64,000 bases of DNA from positions 54,368 to 118,367 of the forward strand of contig JAZQZC010000010.1 of NCBI GenBank assembly GCA_045633845.1. Reading direction: 5' to 3'. The stretch is from RGIG4708 sp045633845 (GTDB lineage Bacteria; Bacillota; Clostridia; UMGS1810). Each line of letters opens with the position of its first letter. Positions within the stretch are counted from its first letter, which is position 1. The position numbers were made by a program, and so were the translations under genes. The notes below the pieces were generated by a model that saw nothing but the letters and a program-made list of their open reading frames with translations, made no database searches and had not been told where the DNA came from. This document shows, piece after piece, positions 9,009-18,490 of the stretch.

Positions 9009-9243
9009 ATAATCAGACCCTTTCATCAATTTTTTTACAAAAATATTTTATCACTTTTACCTGTAAAATACAATACTTTCGATTAAATATTACAAATCAT
9101 CAAAAAAATTTTAAATAATTCACATATTTTTTACAAAAAATACTATTATTTTTAAAAAATATGTTGTATAATATATAATGTATAAGTGAAAATAGGGATT
9201 TTTTGCCTGTTTTGAACAAAAATTACTTATGTGAGGTGTTAGT

Positions 9244-9606
9244 ATGAGCGATAATTCAAGAGTCACCGTCAGAATTTATGGTACAGATTATATATTGTGT
9301 GGAAGTGAGACTGAAGAATATATTAATAACGTTGCATTCAACGTTGACAAAGCAATGAGAGAGGTTGCAAAAAATCCGTTGCTCAAGCCACTGCAGATTG
9401 CCGTGCTTGCGTGCTGCAATATGTGTGACGAAAACATTAAATTAAAAGAGCAGCTTGAAAATGAAAAAAGCGAGGTTAGCAAATATGCCTCTGCAGGCAG
9501 CAAGTATAAGGGCATTGCAGAAGAAAACGCTTTTTTAAAAGAAGAAATTGCAAATCTTAAAGAACAGTTGGCAAATCTTCGTATCCGTCTTGCTCAGAAA
9601 AATTAG
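9244..9606 (+). CDS. zapA: cell division protein ZapA
   Basis: FtsZ-associated protein that cross-links protofilaments and stabilises the Z ring. It is 120 residues: an N-terminal ZapA globular domain (VTVRIYGTDYILCGSETEEY) followed by a long coiled coil rich in Leu, Glu and Lys (residues about 65-118), as in Bacillus ZapA. The ATG follows GTGAGGTG. Overlapping TATAAT-like sequences lie at 9167-9179 but no good -35. It leads a co-directional run into the U32 peptidase, dut, maf and mreBCD, a division and shape cluster. Confidence 0.92.
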   Translation: MSDNSRVTVRIYGTDYILCGSETEEYINNVAFNVDKAMREVAKNPLLKPLQIAVLACCNMCDENIKLKEQLENEKSEVSKYASAGSKYKGIAEENAFLKEEIANLKEQLANLRIRLAQKN

Positions 9607-9624
9607 CCGAAAGGTAATTGATAA

Positions 9625-11706
9625 ATGAACAGTATAGAAGTTTTATCTCCCGCAGGTGAATTTGAATCTTTAAAGTGTGCTGTTAACAATGGTGCTGATG
9701 CGGTTTATCTTGGCGGAAGTCAGTTCAGTGCGCGAAAAAGTGCTGTTAATTTTACAAATGAGCAGATTGAAGAGGCTGTAAAATATGCCCATTTATACGG
9801 AGTAAAGGTATATGTGGCACTCAATACATTAATACACGAAAATGAACTGAATGATGTTTATTCGTTTGTCAAGTTTTGTTGTGATACAGGTGTTGATGCT
9901 CTTATAGTTCAGGATTTGGGCGTCTTGTATATGATAAAGAGGTATTTTCCGCAAATGCGTATTCATGCAAGCACACAAATGACAGTTCATAATCTGTATG
10001 GTGCTCGTTTTGTAAAAAAATTGGGATTTGAAAGAGTTGTTGTTTCAAGAGAGCTGCCTTTTGATGAAATAAAACACATTATTGATGGGTCTGATATTGA
10101 GGTTGAGGTATTTGTCCATGGTGCTTTGTGTATGTGCTATTCGGGTCAGTGCCTTATGTCATCATTAATAGGCGGCAGGAGCGGCAACAGAGGTACTTGT
10201 GCTCAGCCATGCCGCTTGCCTTATACAATTTGTGATAAGGATAAAACGGCACTTGGTGCATCTGACAAATACTATATGAGCCTTAAAGATTTATGCACTG
10301 TTGATGAAATCAAAAAGTTTATTGATATTGGTGTTACCTCGCTCAAGATAGAGGGCAGAATGAAAAGCAACGAATATGTTGCAATAGTAACCGCTTTGTA
10401 TAACAAGTACCGCAATGGTGATAAAGCAGATAAAGATGATATAAAGCTTTTGGAAAATATATTTTCGAGAAGCGGTTTTACAAAAGGGTATTTGTATGGC
10501 GACACCGGCGCACATATGCTGAATATGCATAAGCACAATGACAATGTATATCGAGATATAGAGCAAAGTGTTCACGATTATGCACAAAAGCTCATTGGTA
10601 CAAAAAAACACATTAAAATTGATGCATATGTTAGTGTTAAACTGGGTTCAAAGCCGTATATAATTTTTAAACACGGCGAAAATACCATTACAAAATATGG
10701 TGATGAGCTGGTTCAGGCTGCTGTTAAAACAGCAACTGCCCCCGAGCGAATTGTGGAACAAGTTATGAAAACCGGTTCGAGCCCATTTGAAATAACAAAT
10801 ATTACCTATGATATTGATGAGGGAATAAATATTCCAATCAAGGTAATTAATGAGCTGCGAAGAAATGCAACAGAGCAGCTTGAAAGCAGAATTTTAAATC
10901 ATAATGTAAGGGGATATTTGCCCTATGATTATATAAAAGCCAATCCAGTCACAACCAACTATTGTAAATCTGCATATGTTAAAACATACCTGCAGGCAAA
11001 AGCCGCATATCAGCTTGGATTTGGAAGAATATATATAAGCTTTGAGGTTTATGCATTGGACAAGCAGTTTTTTGATAAAAATAAAGAGGTTTTTTGTCTG
11101 ATGCTTCCTAATATTGCAAATGACAGCTATATTGACAAATGTCTTGAGTGTGAGCTTGACTCGGTGTGCATATCCAATATATCTCATATTGAGTTGTTTT
11201 CGAACAAAAGACTTTGCGCAAACTATACTATGAACATATATAATTCTATGTCACAAAAATTGTTGTCGCAGCTTGGTATTTCAACTGTTTGCTTGTCGCC
11301 CGAGCTCAACATACGTCAGCTTACTGCTTGCGCTTGTGATATGGAAAACGAGATTTTGGTGTATGGAAAAATACAATTGATGACAGTTAAAAATTGTCTG
11401 CTTAAATCATGCAACGGCAAATGCGGCTGCGATGAGCAGATACATTATATAAAAGACAGAAAAGGTGTTTATTTTCCGTTATTTTTAAACAAACAAACCT
11501 GTACAAACAGTATATACAACAGTGTACCTGTATATATGGGTGACAGAGTTGATGAATTAAAGACAATTAATGCATCGTGGCTGCGGTTTGATTTTGTTGA
11601 TGAAACACCCGAACAAATGAAAAGAATAGTTGAGGATTTTGAAAAAGGAATAAAAATGCCTGAAGGTACTTTTACAAGAGGACATTATTACAGAGGAGTT
11701 TTATAA
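9625..11706 (+). CDS. U32 family peptidase-like protein with C-terminal extension (RlhA-like)
   Basis: 693 residues. The N-terminal 300 residues are a U32 domain with the Cys cluster CMCYSGQC ... GTCAQPCR, followed by SLKDLC and SLKIEGRMKS. The C-terminal half matches the long U32 type carrying the extra DUF3656-like domain and has further Cys (CNGKCGC). Long U32 proteins include E. coli RlhA, which hydroxylates 23S rRNA C2501, so an RNA-modification role is at least as likely as proteolysis. It starts 19 bases after zapA, and its stop abuts the dut start codon, so it is co-transcribed. The assignment to the family is firm and the substrate is not. Confidence 0.88.
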   Translation: MNSIEVLSPAGEFESLKCAVNNGADAVYLGGSQFSARKSAVNFTNEQIEEAVKYAHLYGVKVYVALNTLIHENELNDVYSFVKFCCDTGVDALIVQDLGVLYMIKRYFPQMRIHASTQMTVHNLYGARFVKKLGFERVVVSRELPFDEIKHIIDGSDIEVEVFVHGALCMCYSGQCLMSSLIGGRSGNRGTCAQPCRLPYTICDKDKTALGASDKYYMSLKDLCTVDEIKKFIDIGVTSLKIEGRMKSNEYVAIVTALYNKYRNGDKADKDDIKLLENIFSRSGFTKGYLYGDTGAHMLNMHKHNDNVYRDIEQSVHDYAQKLIGTKKHIKIDAYVSVKLGSKPYIIFKHGENTITKYGDELVQAAVKTATAPERIVEQVMKTGSSPFEITNITYDIDEGINIPIKVINELRRNATEQLESRILNHNVRGYLPYDYIKANPVTTNYCKSAYVKTYLQAKAAYQLGFGRIYISFEVYALDKQFFDKNKEVFCLMLPNIANDSYIDKCLECELDSVCISNISHIELFSNKRLCANYTMNIYNSMSQKLLSQLGISTVCLSPELNIRQLTACACDMENEILVYGKIQLMTVKNCLLKSCNGKCGCDEQIHYIKDRKGVYFPLFLNKQTCTNSIYNSVPVYMGDRVDELKTINASWLRFDFVDETPEQMKRIVEDFEKGIKMPEGTFTRGHYYRGVL

Positions 11707-12162
11707 ATGAATAATATTGAAATTAAAATCAAATATTTGGAGCATAATAAAGAAAAGAAAAAACCTTTTTATGCTACTGATGGTGCAGCAGGTATGGATT
11801 TGTCTGCTTGCATAAGTGAAGATATTGTAATTAATCCTATGGAGCGTGCGCTTATACCTACAGGTATTGCTATAAAGCTGCCGAGTGCCGATTACGGTGC
11901 ATTTATATTTGCGCGCAGTGGATTGTCGGTAAAAAAAGGACTTTGCCTTGCAAATGGCGTAGGCGTGGTGGATAGTGATTATACAGGTGAAATAAAGGTT
12001 GGTCTTATCAATCTCGGCAATGAGCCTTTTGTTGTCAAAAATGGCGAAAGAGTTGCACAGCTTGTAATATTGCCGGTTGCAATTGCATGCTTTTGCGAAG
12101 TTGATGAGCTTGAACAAACCGAAAGAGGAGCAGGCGGTTTTGGCTCTACAGGTGTTAACTGA
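11707..12162 (+). CDS. dut: dUTP diphosphatase
   Basis: Trimeric dUTPase converting dUTP to dUMP and pyrophosphate, which keeps uracil out of DNA and feeds dTMP synthesis. It is 151 residues with all five family motifs in order: AAGMDLSA, ALIPTGIAIKLP, ARSGLSVKKGL, GVVDSDYTGEIKVGLIN with the catalytic Asp, and the C-terminal Gly-rich RGAGGFGSTG lid. The start ATG directly follows the stop of the U32 gene, and its TGA overlaps the maf ATG by one base. Tight coupling implies translation as one operon. Confidence 0.96.
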   Translation: MNNIEIKIKYLEHNKEKKKPFYATDGAAGMDLSACISEDIVINPMERALIPTGIAIKLPSADYGAFIFARSGLSVKKGLCLANGVGVVDSDYTGEIKVGLINLGNEPFVVKNGERVAQLVILPVAIACFCEVDELEQTERGAGGFGSTGVN

Positions 12163-12728
12163 TGTATAAATATGTTCTTGCATCAAAGTCACCGCGAAGA
12201 AAGGAACTGCTTACAAATATCGGAATTAAATTTGATGTTATAGAATCAGATTTTGACGAAAGCACCGTTTCTAAAGAGCTTGAACCTCAGTTGTATGTTC
12301 AGGAGCTTGCAATGTTTAAGGCAATGTCTGTTGTAAAAAGGGTAGGCAAAGATACACTGGTAATTGGCGCCGATACTATTGTTGTTTACAATGGGGAAGT
12401 ACTTGGCAAGCCAAAAGACAGAGAGGATGCAATATGTATGCTCAAAAAGCTGTCGGGCAATGTTCACTATGTATATACAGGTGTTTGTGTTGCGCGGAGC
12501 AATGATGCTAAGTGCGTTGCATCCTGTGAAAAAACCGCAGTGTTCTTCAGACAACTGACCGATAAAGAAATTGAGTACTATGTTGATACTTATAAGCCCT
12601 TTGACAAAGCCGGAAGTTACGGCATTCAGGAGTACGCCGGAGTTTTTGTAAACAAAATTGAGGGTGATTACTTTAATATAGTAGGGCTACCTGTGTGCAC
12701 ACTTAATAATATTTTTAATGAATTTTAA
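12162..12728 (+). CDS. maf: Maf family nucleotide pyrophosphatase
   Basis: 188 residues. It begins YVLASKSPRRKELL, the Maf signature, with the conserved ADTIVVYNGEVLGKP and YGIQEYAGVFVNKIEGDYFNIVGLP segments. Maf proteins hydrolyse non-canonical nucleoside triphosphates (dTTP/UTP/m5UTP classes) and overexpression blocks septation in Bacillus. The start overlaps the dut stop (TGATG). It sits directly upstream of mreB, the usual Firmicutes order; radC, which often lies between, is absent here. Confidence 0.95.
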   Translation: MYKYVLASKSPRRKELLTNIGIKFDVIESDFDESTVSKELEPQLYVQELAMFKAMSVVKRVGKDTLVIGADTIVVYNGEVLGKPKDREDAICMLKKLSGNVHYVYTGVCVARSNDAKCVASCEKTAVFFRQLTDKEIEYYVDTYKPFDKAGSYGIQEYAGVFVNKIEGDYFNIVGLPVCTLNNIFNEF

Positions 12729-12750
12729 ATATTTGTAAAGGAATGATATT

Positions 12751-13764
12751 ATGACAAGAAGAGATATTGGCATTGACCTGGGAACAGCAAATACTTTGGT
12801 GTATGTAAAATCCAAGGGTATTGTTGTAAACGAACCAAGTGTTGTTGCCATAAACAAAAATACAGGTGAGGTGTTGCAGGTGGGCAATGCCGCAAAAGAA
12901 ATGCTTGGAAGAACTCCCGGCAACATAATTGCAATAAGACCACTCAAAGATGGTGTAATTGCCGATTTTGACGTTACTCAGGCGATGCTCAAGTATTTTA
13001 TCGGCATGGCAAATCAATCACACGGATTTTTAAAACCACGTGTAATTGTTTGCGTTCCATCAGGTGTAACCGAAGTAGAAAAAAGAGCTGTTGAGGACGG
13101 CACACTCAATGCGGGAGCAAAAGAAGTGTATATTATTGAAGAACCAATGGCAGCTGCAATCGGCGCCGGACTGCCTGTAGAAGAGGCGACCGGAAGTATG
13201 GTTGTTGATATTGGCGGCGGTACAAGCGAGGTTGCAGTTATTTCTCTCGGCGGTATAGTTGCAAGCAAATCGCTACGCATTGCAGGAGATGACTTTGACG
13301 AGGCTATAATTAACTACATCAAAAAGAAATTTAATCTTATGACAGGAGAGCGCTCTGCCGAAAAATTGAAAATTGACATTGGCTCTGCTTATGAAACCAT
13401 AGAAGATGCATTTGAGGAAGTAAGCGGACGCGACCTTATGACAGGGCTGCCCAAAAATATTCGTGTATCAACCACCGATATTGTAAGTGCACTTCGTGAG
13501 CCTGTTGAACAGCTCATATCCGCAATAAAATCTACTCTCGAAATTACACCACCCGAGCTTGCTGCGGATATTATGGACAGAGGTATTACCCTTACAGGTG
13601 GCGGTGCACTGCTTCGTGGCCTTGACAGACTTATTACAGAGCAAACAGGTATGGATGTTAACATCGCCGAAAATCCGCTCGATTGTGTTGCACTTGGCTG
13701 TGGCGCTGTTTTGGAACAAATGGAGCAACACCGAAATGTTATGATTAACGCACGAAGAGGATAA
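12751..13764 (+). CDS. mreB: rod shape-determining protein MreB
   Basis: Actin-like ATPase that forms membrane-associated filaments directing lateral cell-wall synthesis. It is 337 residues with the actin-fold phosphate motifs DLGTANTLVY, VDIGGGTSEVAVISLGG and the adenosine motif LTGGGALLRGLDRLI. The start follows AAAGGAATG. It is 22 bases past maf and 6 bases before mreC. Confidence 0.98.
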   Translation: MTRRDIGIDLGTANTLVYVKSKGIVVNEPSVVAINKNTGEVLQVGNAAKEMLGRTPGNIIAIRPLKDGVIADFDVTQAMLKYFIGMANQSHGFLKPRVIVCVPSGVTEVEKRAVEDGTLNAGAKEVYIIEEPMAAAIGAGLPVEEATGSMVVDIGGGTSEVAVISLGGIVASKSLRIAGDDFDEAIINYIKKKFNLMTGERSAEKLKIDIGSAYETIEDAFEEVSGRDLMTGLPKNIRVSTTDIVSALREPVEQLISAIKSTLEITPPELAADIMDRGITLTGGGALLRGLDRLITEQTGMDVNIAENPLDCVALGCGAVLEQMEQHRNVMINARRG

Positions 13765-13770
13765 TTTTTT

Positions 13771-14598
13771 ATGTATTTTTTTGAAAAAAACAAATTTAAA
13801 ATAATTATAGCTGCTGTTGCTTTTTTGCTTGTGGTAATTATTGCGGTTTCGTCGGTTACGGGTGCAAAAATCCCTGTAATAAGCGATACAGTAAATTTTA
13901 TTGTTTCGCCTTTTCAAAAGGTTGCCGTTGGTATATATGACGGTATAGGGGATTTTTTTGCGATGCTTCGCTCCAACAAGAATTATGCCCGTGAAAATGA
14001 ACAACTAAAAGAACGTATAGCAGCTCTTGAGGACAAAATCAGACAAAACGATGACTATGCTCAGGAAAATGACAGATTACGACAAATGCTTGAACTTACT
14101 CAAAAAGACACAGAGTTTGAATATATAGCAGCAGATGTAACAGCATCCGATATGACAAATTGGTCAAAAACATTTACTATCGACAAAGGTCTTGTTGACG
14201 GCGTAGAAAAAAACTGTGCAGTAATTACTGTTAATGGTTTGGTTGGTCACGTCAGTGAGGTTGGCAGAACTTGGGCAAGAGTTGTTTCGATTATAGACAG
14301 TACCTCATCTGTTGGCGCTACAATAACAAGATTAAATGTTAATGCGGTTGTCAACGGCGATTTGGCACTTTCGTCCGACAGTATGTGCGTGATGGATTAT
14401 CTTATAAAAGATATAAATGTTGAGATTGGCGATTATGTGGTAACCTCGGGTAATGGCGGTATATATCCTCAGGGACTTTACATCGGTAAAGTAACTCAGC
14501 TCAACGATGATGTATCAGGATTATCACGTGAGGCTGTAATAGAACCTGGTGTTGATTTTTATGACCTTGATGAAGTTTTGATTATAAAAAACAATTAA
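13771..14598 (+). CDS. mreC: rod shape-determining protein MreC
   Basis: Bitopic scaffold of the elongasome that links MreB to PBP2. It is 275 residues with an N-terminal membrane helix (IIIAAVAFLLVVIIAVS, about residues 12-28), a coiled coil (about 70-110, rich in NEQLKERIAALEDKI-type heptads) and a periplasm-type beta domain containing the GLVGHVSEV segment. It lies between mreB and mreD. Confidence 0.96.
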   Translation: MYFFEKNKFKIIIAAVAFLLVVIIAVSSVTGAKIPVISDTVNFIVSPFQKVAVGIYDGIGDFFAMLRSNKNYARENEQLKERIAALEDKIRQNDDYAQENDRLRQMLELTQKDTEFEYIAADVTASDMTNWSKTFTIDKGLVDGVEKNCAVITVNGLVGHVSEVGRTWARVVSIIDSTSSVGATITRLNVNAVVNGDLALSSDSMCVMDYLIKDINVEIGDYVVTSGNGGIYPQGLYIGKVTQLNDDVSGLSREAVIEPGVDFYDLDEVLIIKNN

Positions 14599-14618
14599 GT
14601 ATATTGAAAGGCAATAAA

Positions 14619-15107
14619 ATGAAAAACTTATTTACGTACCTTACACTGTTGATTTTAATTGTGTTGCAGTCAACAATTTTTAGAAATCTGGAAATTTTAC
14701 ATATAATTCCAAATCTCGTTTTGACATTTGTTGTTTGCTACAGTATGTATGCAGAGCCGTCAAAGGCAACTGTTTTTGCAATTGTATCAGGGTTTTTTAT
14801 CGACATAATTCAGACCCGAAACCTTGGATTTTCGGCGCTTATTATGATGTTTGTTGCCCTTGTTTACGCAATTGTAAGCTCTGACTATATAAAGAGCAAT
14901 TTGTTTACAGTTGTTGCGGGTACTGCAATTGCAACTTTAATTTACGAAGGTATGTACAGCTTTATACTTTACTTTATGTTTGATAAGGTTACATCGGGAC
15001 ATATGCTGTATGTTATTTTTATCGAAGGCATTTATAATATGATTGTTGCATTTCCGTTGATGTTTTGGGCAAAGTTTCTTGCGGAAGATGAAATTAGGAG
15101 TTTTTGA
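14619..15107 (+). CDS. mreD: rod shape-determining protein MreD
   Basis: 162-residue polytopic membrane protein of the elongasome with about five hydrophobic segments. The ATG at 14619 is chosen because GAAAGGC precedes it by 6 bases; a TTG further upstream would overlap that site. Sequence conservation in MreD is weak, so identification rests on topology, length and its position between mreC and the PBP2 gene, whose start lies just past the mreD stop. Confidence 0.92.
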   Translation: MKNLFTYLTLLILIVLQSTIFRNLEILHIIPNLVLTFVVCYSMYAEPSKATVFAIVSGFFIDIIQTRNLGFSALIMMFVALVYAIVSSDYIKSNLFTVVAGTAIATLIYEGMYSFILYFMFDKVTSGHMLYVIFIEGIYNMIVAFPLMFWAKFLAEDEIRSF

Positions 15108-15109
15108 TT

Positions 15110-17185
15110 GTGACACACATGCTTAAAAACAAAAGATTTATTTTAAATATATTTGTCATTATTCTGTTTTGTGCTATTGCATTCCGCTTGTTTAAATTGC
15201 AGATTGTAATGGGTGACAGCTACAGAGAACAATCCGAAAACAGATTGGTATCACAGGAAGTGATAGAAGCACCCCGCGGAATAATTATGGACCGTAACGG
15301 AAAACCACTTGTTACCAACAAGCAGGGCTTTTCTGTGGAAATAAGCAAAACAGACATAACCTATGACCGATTGAATGATATTATTCTCAAAACGGTTGAT
15401 TTGCTGGATAGCTATGACGAAAAATACACAGATACACTTCCTGTATCAAAAGAAAATTTTGATTTTTTGTATACAGCGTACAAAGGCGAAGAACGAGAGC
15501 AAAAAATATTTGATTTTAAAAAAAGCATTGAGGCAAGTGACACTGCCACAGGCCTTGACTGCGTAAAGCTTCTTGCAAAAAAATATGATATTGAGGACAG
15601 GTACTCTGACATCGATTTGAGAAAAATTGTTGGTGTCAGATACGAAATGGAAAACCGTGGATTCAGCACATCCACACCTTTTACACTTGCTCAGGACGTA
15701 TCTCTTGATGTTGTTACTCACATAGAAGAAAGCAATGAAACATATAAAAATGTCAAAATTACCACAAGGCCGATGCGTCAATATCACTATGAGGGAGTTG
15801 CATCTCACATACTTGGCAGAGTGGGCATAATTTACAAAGAGGAATATGAAGCATTAAAAGATACCGAAGGATATGGTATGAATGACCTTATTGGCAAGGA
15901 CGGACTTGAAAAAAGTCTCGAAAAGTACCTTAAAGGTGAAAATGGGCTCAAAAACACTTCACGCAGCCTTGATTCGTCAACAGGTTATGAAAGTAATGAT
16001 ATTCCTGCAAAGGTTGGTAATAACGTTGTTTTGACAATAGATATTGAACTTCAGAAAACAGCCGAAGAGGCACTCAAAAACACTATTGCAAATATCAAAA
16101 GAAATGGTGAAAAAAAGGACAACAAAGCAGGTGCTGATGCAAGAGGCGGTGCGGTTGTAGTTACCGATGTAAATTCTGGTGAGGTGCTTGCAATGGCAAC
16201 ATATCCCACATACAACATTACTACATTTGAGGATGATTACGAAACTCTTGCTTCAAGTGAGCTGACGCCGTTTTTGAACAGAGCAATCAGCGGTGTGTAT
16301 GCTCCCGGCTCTGTATTTAAAATTCTGACAGCAATTGCAGGGCTTGAAGAACAGGAGATGAACAAAAACGAAATAATCAACTGCAATGGTGTGTATGAAT
16401 ATTACGACCAAAAGTTTAATTGCTGGATTTGGACAGATCAGCACATTACTCATAAATCAATGACAGTTGAAACAGCGATACAAAATTCATGTAACTATTA
16501 TTTTTACGAAATTGGCAAACGCCTTGGATATGAAAAAATGTACAGATATGGCAAGGAGTTTGGGTTGGGCGAGCTTTCGGGTATTGAGCTGGATGGTGAG
16601 TCCAAGGGTGTGCTCGCAAACTCTGAGTATAAACAACTTAATTTTGAAACACCGTGGTACCCCGGTGACAATTTGCAGATGGCAATAGGTCAGTCATACA
16701 ATTTGTTTACACCTATTCAGATTTCCAACTACATTGCTACCGTAGCAAATGGCGGCACCCGTTACAAACCACATCTTACAAAAAACATCAGAGATGTGTA
16801 CACAGGCGATTTTGTTGTCAGTGAAGAACCTATAGTTATTAATGAGGTTAATATGAGCGATGCAACCCACGCAGCTGTGACGCATGGTATGAGGATGGTT
16901 TCGGATATTGACGGAACTGCGTCGATATTTGCTGATTTTCCTATTGAGGTATGCAGCAAAACAGGCTCTGCACAGGTTTCTAAGGGTTCGGCAAACGGTG
17001 TATTTGCCTCATATGCACCATACAAAATTCCTCAGATTTCTGTTGCAATTGTAGTAGAAAATGCGGGCTCCGGTGCCGCACTGGCTCCGATAGCAAAATC
17101 TGTTTACGAAAAATATTTTGACTTGTATGGTGAAAATGAAGAGCCAGACAAGGATTCTGAAATTAAGAATATGCTTATAAAATAA
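15110..17185 (+). CDS. mrdA: penicillin-binding protein 2 (elongasome transpeptidase)
   Basis: Class B PBP that cross-links peptidoglycan during elongation. It is about 691 residues: one N-terminal membrane anchor (ILNIFVIILFCAIAFRLF), a pedestal domain with an APRGIIMDRNG motif, and a transpeptidase domain with catalytic SVFK at about 401-404, SCN at about 460-462 and KTG at about 617-619. GTG at 15110 is preferred because AGGAG (15096-15100) is 9 bases away; TTG at 15104 is too close and ATG at 15119 too far. It is next to mreBCD as usual. No rodA glycosyltransferase partner is present in the window. Confidence 0.95.
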   Translation: MTHMLKNKRFILNIFVIILFCAIAFRLFKLQIVMGDSYREQSENRLVSQEVIEAPRGIIMDRNGKPLVTNKQGFSVEISKTDITYDRLNDIILKTVDLLDSYDEKYTDTLPVSKENFDFLYTAYKGEEREQKIFDFKKSIEASDTATGLDCVKLLAKKYDIEDRYSDIDLRKIVGVRYEMENRGFSTSTPFTLAQDVSLDVVTHIEESNETYKNVKITTRPMRQYHYEGVASHILGRVGIIYKEEYEALKDTEGYGMNDLIGKDGLEKSLEKYLKGENGLKNTSRSLDSSTGYESNDIPAKVGNNVVLTIDIELQKTAEEALKNTIANIKRNGEKKDNKAGADARGGAVVVTDVNSGEVLAMATYPTYNITTFEDDYETLASSELTPFLNRAISGVYAPGSVFKILTAIAGLEEQEMNKNEIINCNGVYEYYDQKFNCWIWTDQHITHKSMTVETAIQNSCNYYFYEIGKRLGYEKMYRYGKEFGLGELSGIELDGESKGVLANSEYKQLNFETPWYPGDNLQMAIGQSYNLFTPIQISNYIATVANGGTRYKPHLTKNIRDVYTGDFVVSEEPIVINEVNMSDATHAAVTHGMRMVSDIDGTASIFADFPIEVCSKTGSAQVSKGSANGVFASYAPYKIPQISVAIVVENAGSGAALAPIAKSVYEKYFDLYGENEEPDKDSEIKNMLIK

Positions 17186-17197
17186 ATGGTGAATAGT

Positions 17198-17923
17198 ATG
17201 GAATTTATTTGTTTTACAGCTTCAAAAGGCGGTGTTGGTGTATCGCAAATTGTGGCGCAAACGGCAATCGCCTTGTCAGTCAGCGGTAAAAAATGTCTTG
17301 CTGTTGATTTTTGTTTTAAAAGACGAACTCTCGATATATACATCAGTTGTGAGCATTCGTTTGTGTTTGACATTGCAGATGTTTTTTACGGAAGGTGCAG
17401 CTTTGATGATGCACTGACCAAAGCAGATGATAATTTGTTTTTTTTACCATGCAGTCAGACAACGGACATTGATGACTATTCAAAAGCACTTGATTTAATA
17501 CGGCAAAATGCTGCCGGATTCGACTTTGTACTTGTTGATATGCCGTATAAAAACAGTAGTTATGACAAATTTACAAAAACAATTTTAGTTACAAATTGTG
17601 ATGCTGCAAGTGTCAGATGCACGGAAAAATTTGCACAAGACTTGCAAAATGACAAAAAATATCTTATAATAAATAAAATAGATACTGAATTGATACAATC
17701 CGGATTTCATATGAATGTGGATGATATATGTGATATGTGTGGTGTTGCACCTATCGGTCTGGTGCCATATGAACACGGATATCTTACAAAAAATACAGAT
17801 GCAATGCAGACCAGATGTTGCAAGGCATTTGAAAATATATCGCGGCGACTGTGCGGCAGTTACGTTTGCGCTATAGATTTCAGTACCCCCAAAAAGACAA
17901 AAAAATTATTTAGCAGGAGGTAG
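17198..17923 (+). CDS. MinD/ParA-like protein with degenerate P-loop
   Basis: About 241 residues with the MinD/ParA fold: it begins FICFTASKGGVGVSQ, where MinD has KGGVGKST/S. The signature Lys is kept but the phosphate-binding Lys is Val. A Walker-B-like FVLVDMP is kept. The C-terminus is short and basic (KKTKKLFSRR), resembling the amphipathic membrane-targeting tail of MinD. It occupies the slot after PBP2 and before mgsA where many clostridia have minC-minD-minE-rodA; none of the other Min genes is here. It likely binds the membrane but ATP hydrolysis is doubtful. ATG 17198, behind GGTGA, is preferred over ATG 17186. Confidence 0.75.
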   Translation: MEFICFTASKGGVGVSQIVAQTAIALSVSGKKCLAVDFCFKRRTLDIYISCEHSFVFDIADVFYGRCSFDDALTKADDNLFFLPCSQTTDIDDYSKALDLIRQNAAGFDFVLVDMPYKNSSYDKFTKTILVTNCDAASVRCTEKFAQDLQNDKKYLIINKIDTELIQSGFHMNVDDICDMCGVAPIGLVPYEHGYLTKNTDAMQTRCCKAFENISRRLCGSYVCAIDFSTPKKTKKLFSRR

Positions 17924-17929
17924 TTTACA

Positions 17930-18343
17930 ATGAATATAGCATTAATAGCACACGACAAAAAGAAAGAGCTTATGGTTCAGTTTTGTATAGCCTATAAGGG
18001 TATTTTTAAAAAGCATAATCTCATAGCTACCGGAACAACGGGTAGTCTTATTGTTGATGCAACAGGTCTTAAGGTTCACAAATTTTTGTCCGGTACCCAG
18101 GGTGGTGACCAGCAGATTGGTGCTCGAATTGCATACAACGAAATTGACCTTGTTTTGTTTTTCAGAGATCCGCTTACGCAGATGTCTTTTGAGCCTGAGG
18201 CTACTTCGATAATGAAATTATGTGACATACATAATATCCCTCTTGCCACAAATGTTGCAACTGCCGAAGTGCTGATTCATGGCTTAGAGAGGGGCGACCT
18301 TGACTGGCGTGATATTGTTAATCCCAAAAATCAGATTGATTGA
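17930..18343 (+). CDS. mgsA: methylglyoxal synthase
   Basis: Converts dihydroxyacetone phosphate to methylglyoxal plus phosphate, a bypass of lower glycolysis under phosphate limitation or sugar overload. It is 137 residues with the family's GTTGSLI phosphate-binding loop, the GGDQQIGARI motif with catalytic Asp60, and FFRDPL with Asp80. A strong GCAGGAGG ribosome site precedes the ATG. It is the last gene of the shape/division cluster, 6 bases after the MinD-like gene, and is followed by a terminator. Confidence 0.96.
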   Translation: MNIALIAHDKKKELMVQFCIAYKGIFKKHNLIATGTTGSLIVDATGLKVHKFLSGTQGGDQQIGARIAYNEIDLVLFFRDPLTQMSFEPEATSIMKLCDIHNIPLATNVATAEVLIHGLERGDLDWRDIVNPKNQID

Positions 18344-18363
18344 TTTTTGATTGTATGTACATA

Positions 18364-18400
18364 AAAAACCTCCAAAACCATAATGGCTTTGGAGGTTTTT
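18364..18400. terminator. terminator after mgsA
   Basis: Stem aaaacctccaaa / tttggaggtttt with flanking A and T runs, able to act on both strands. It closes the mgsA operon. Confidence 0.85.
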
Positions 18401-18490
18401 AAAATTATAGGAAATTGCGTTTTGTTGTGTTCGCGAGTGAGATGAAAATCAGCTTTGCACGCAGATAGAGCGCCAACTGCAGCTTTTTTA

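Noticed and set aside
11701..12192. Antisense frame covering dut
   Set aside because: Shadow of dut, whose five motifs are complete on the plus strand.
18401..18490. Possible structured RNA between the mgsA terminator and hpf
   Set aside because: Only weak pairings around GCAGTTGGCGC; no known RNA family pattern and no T run.
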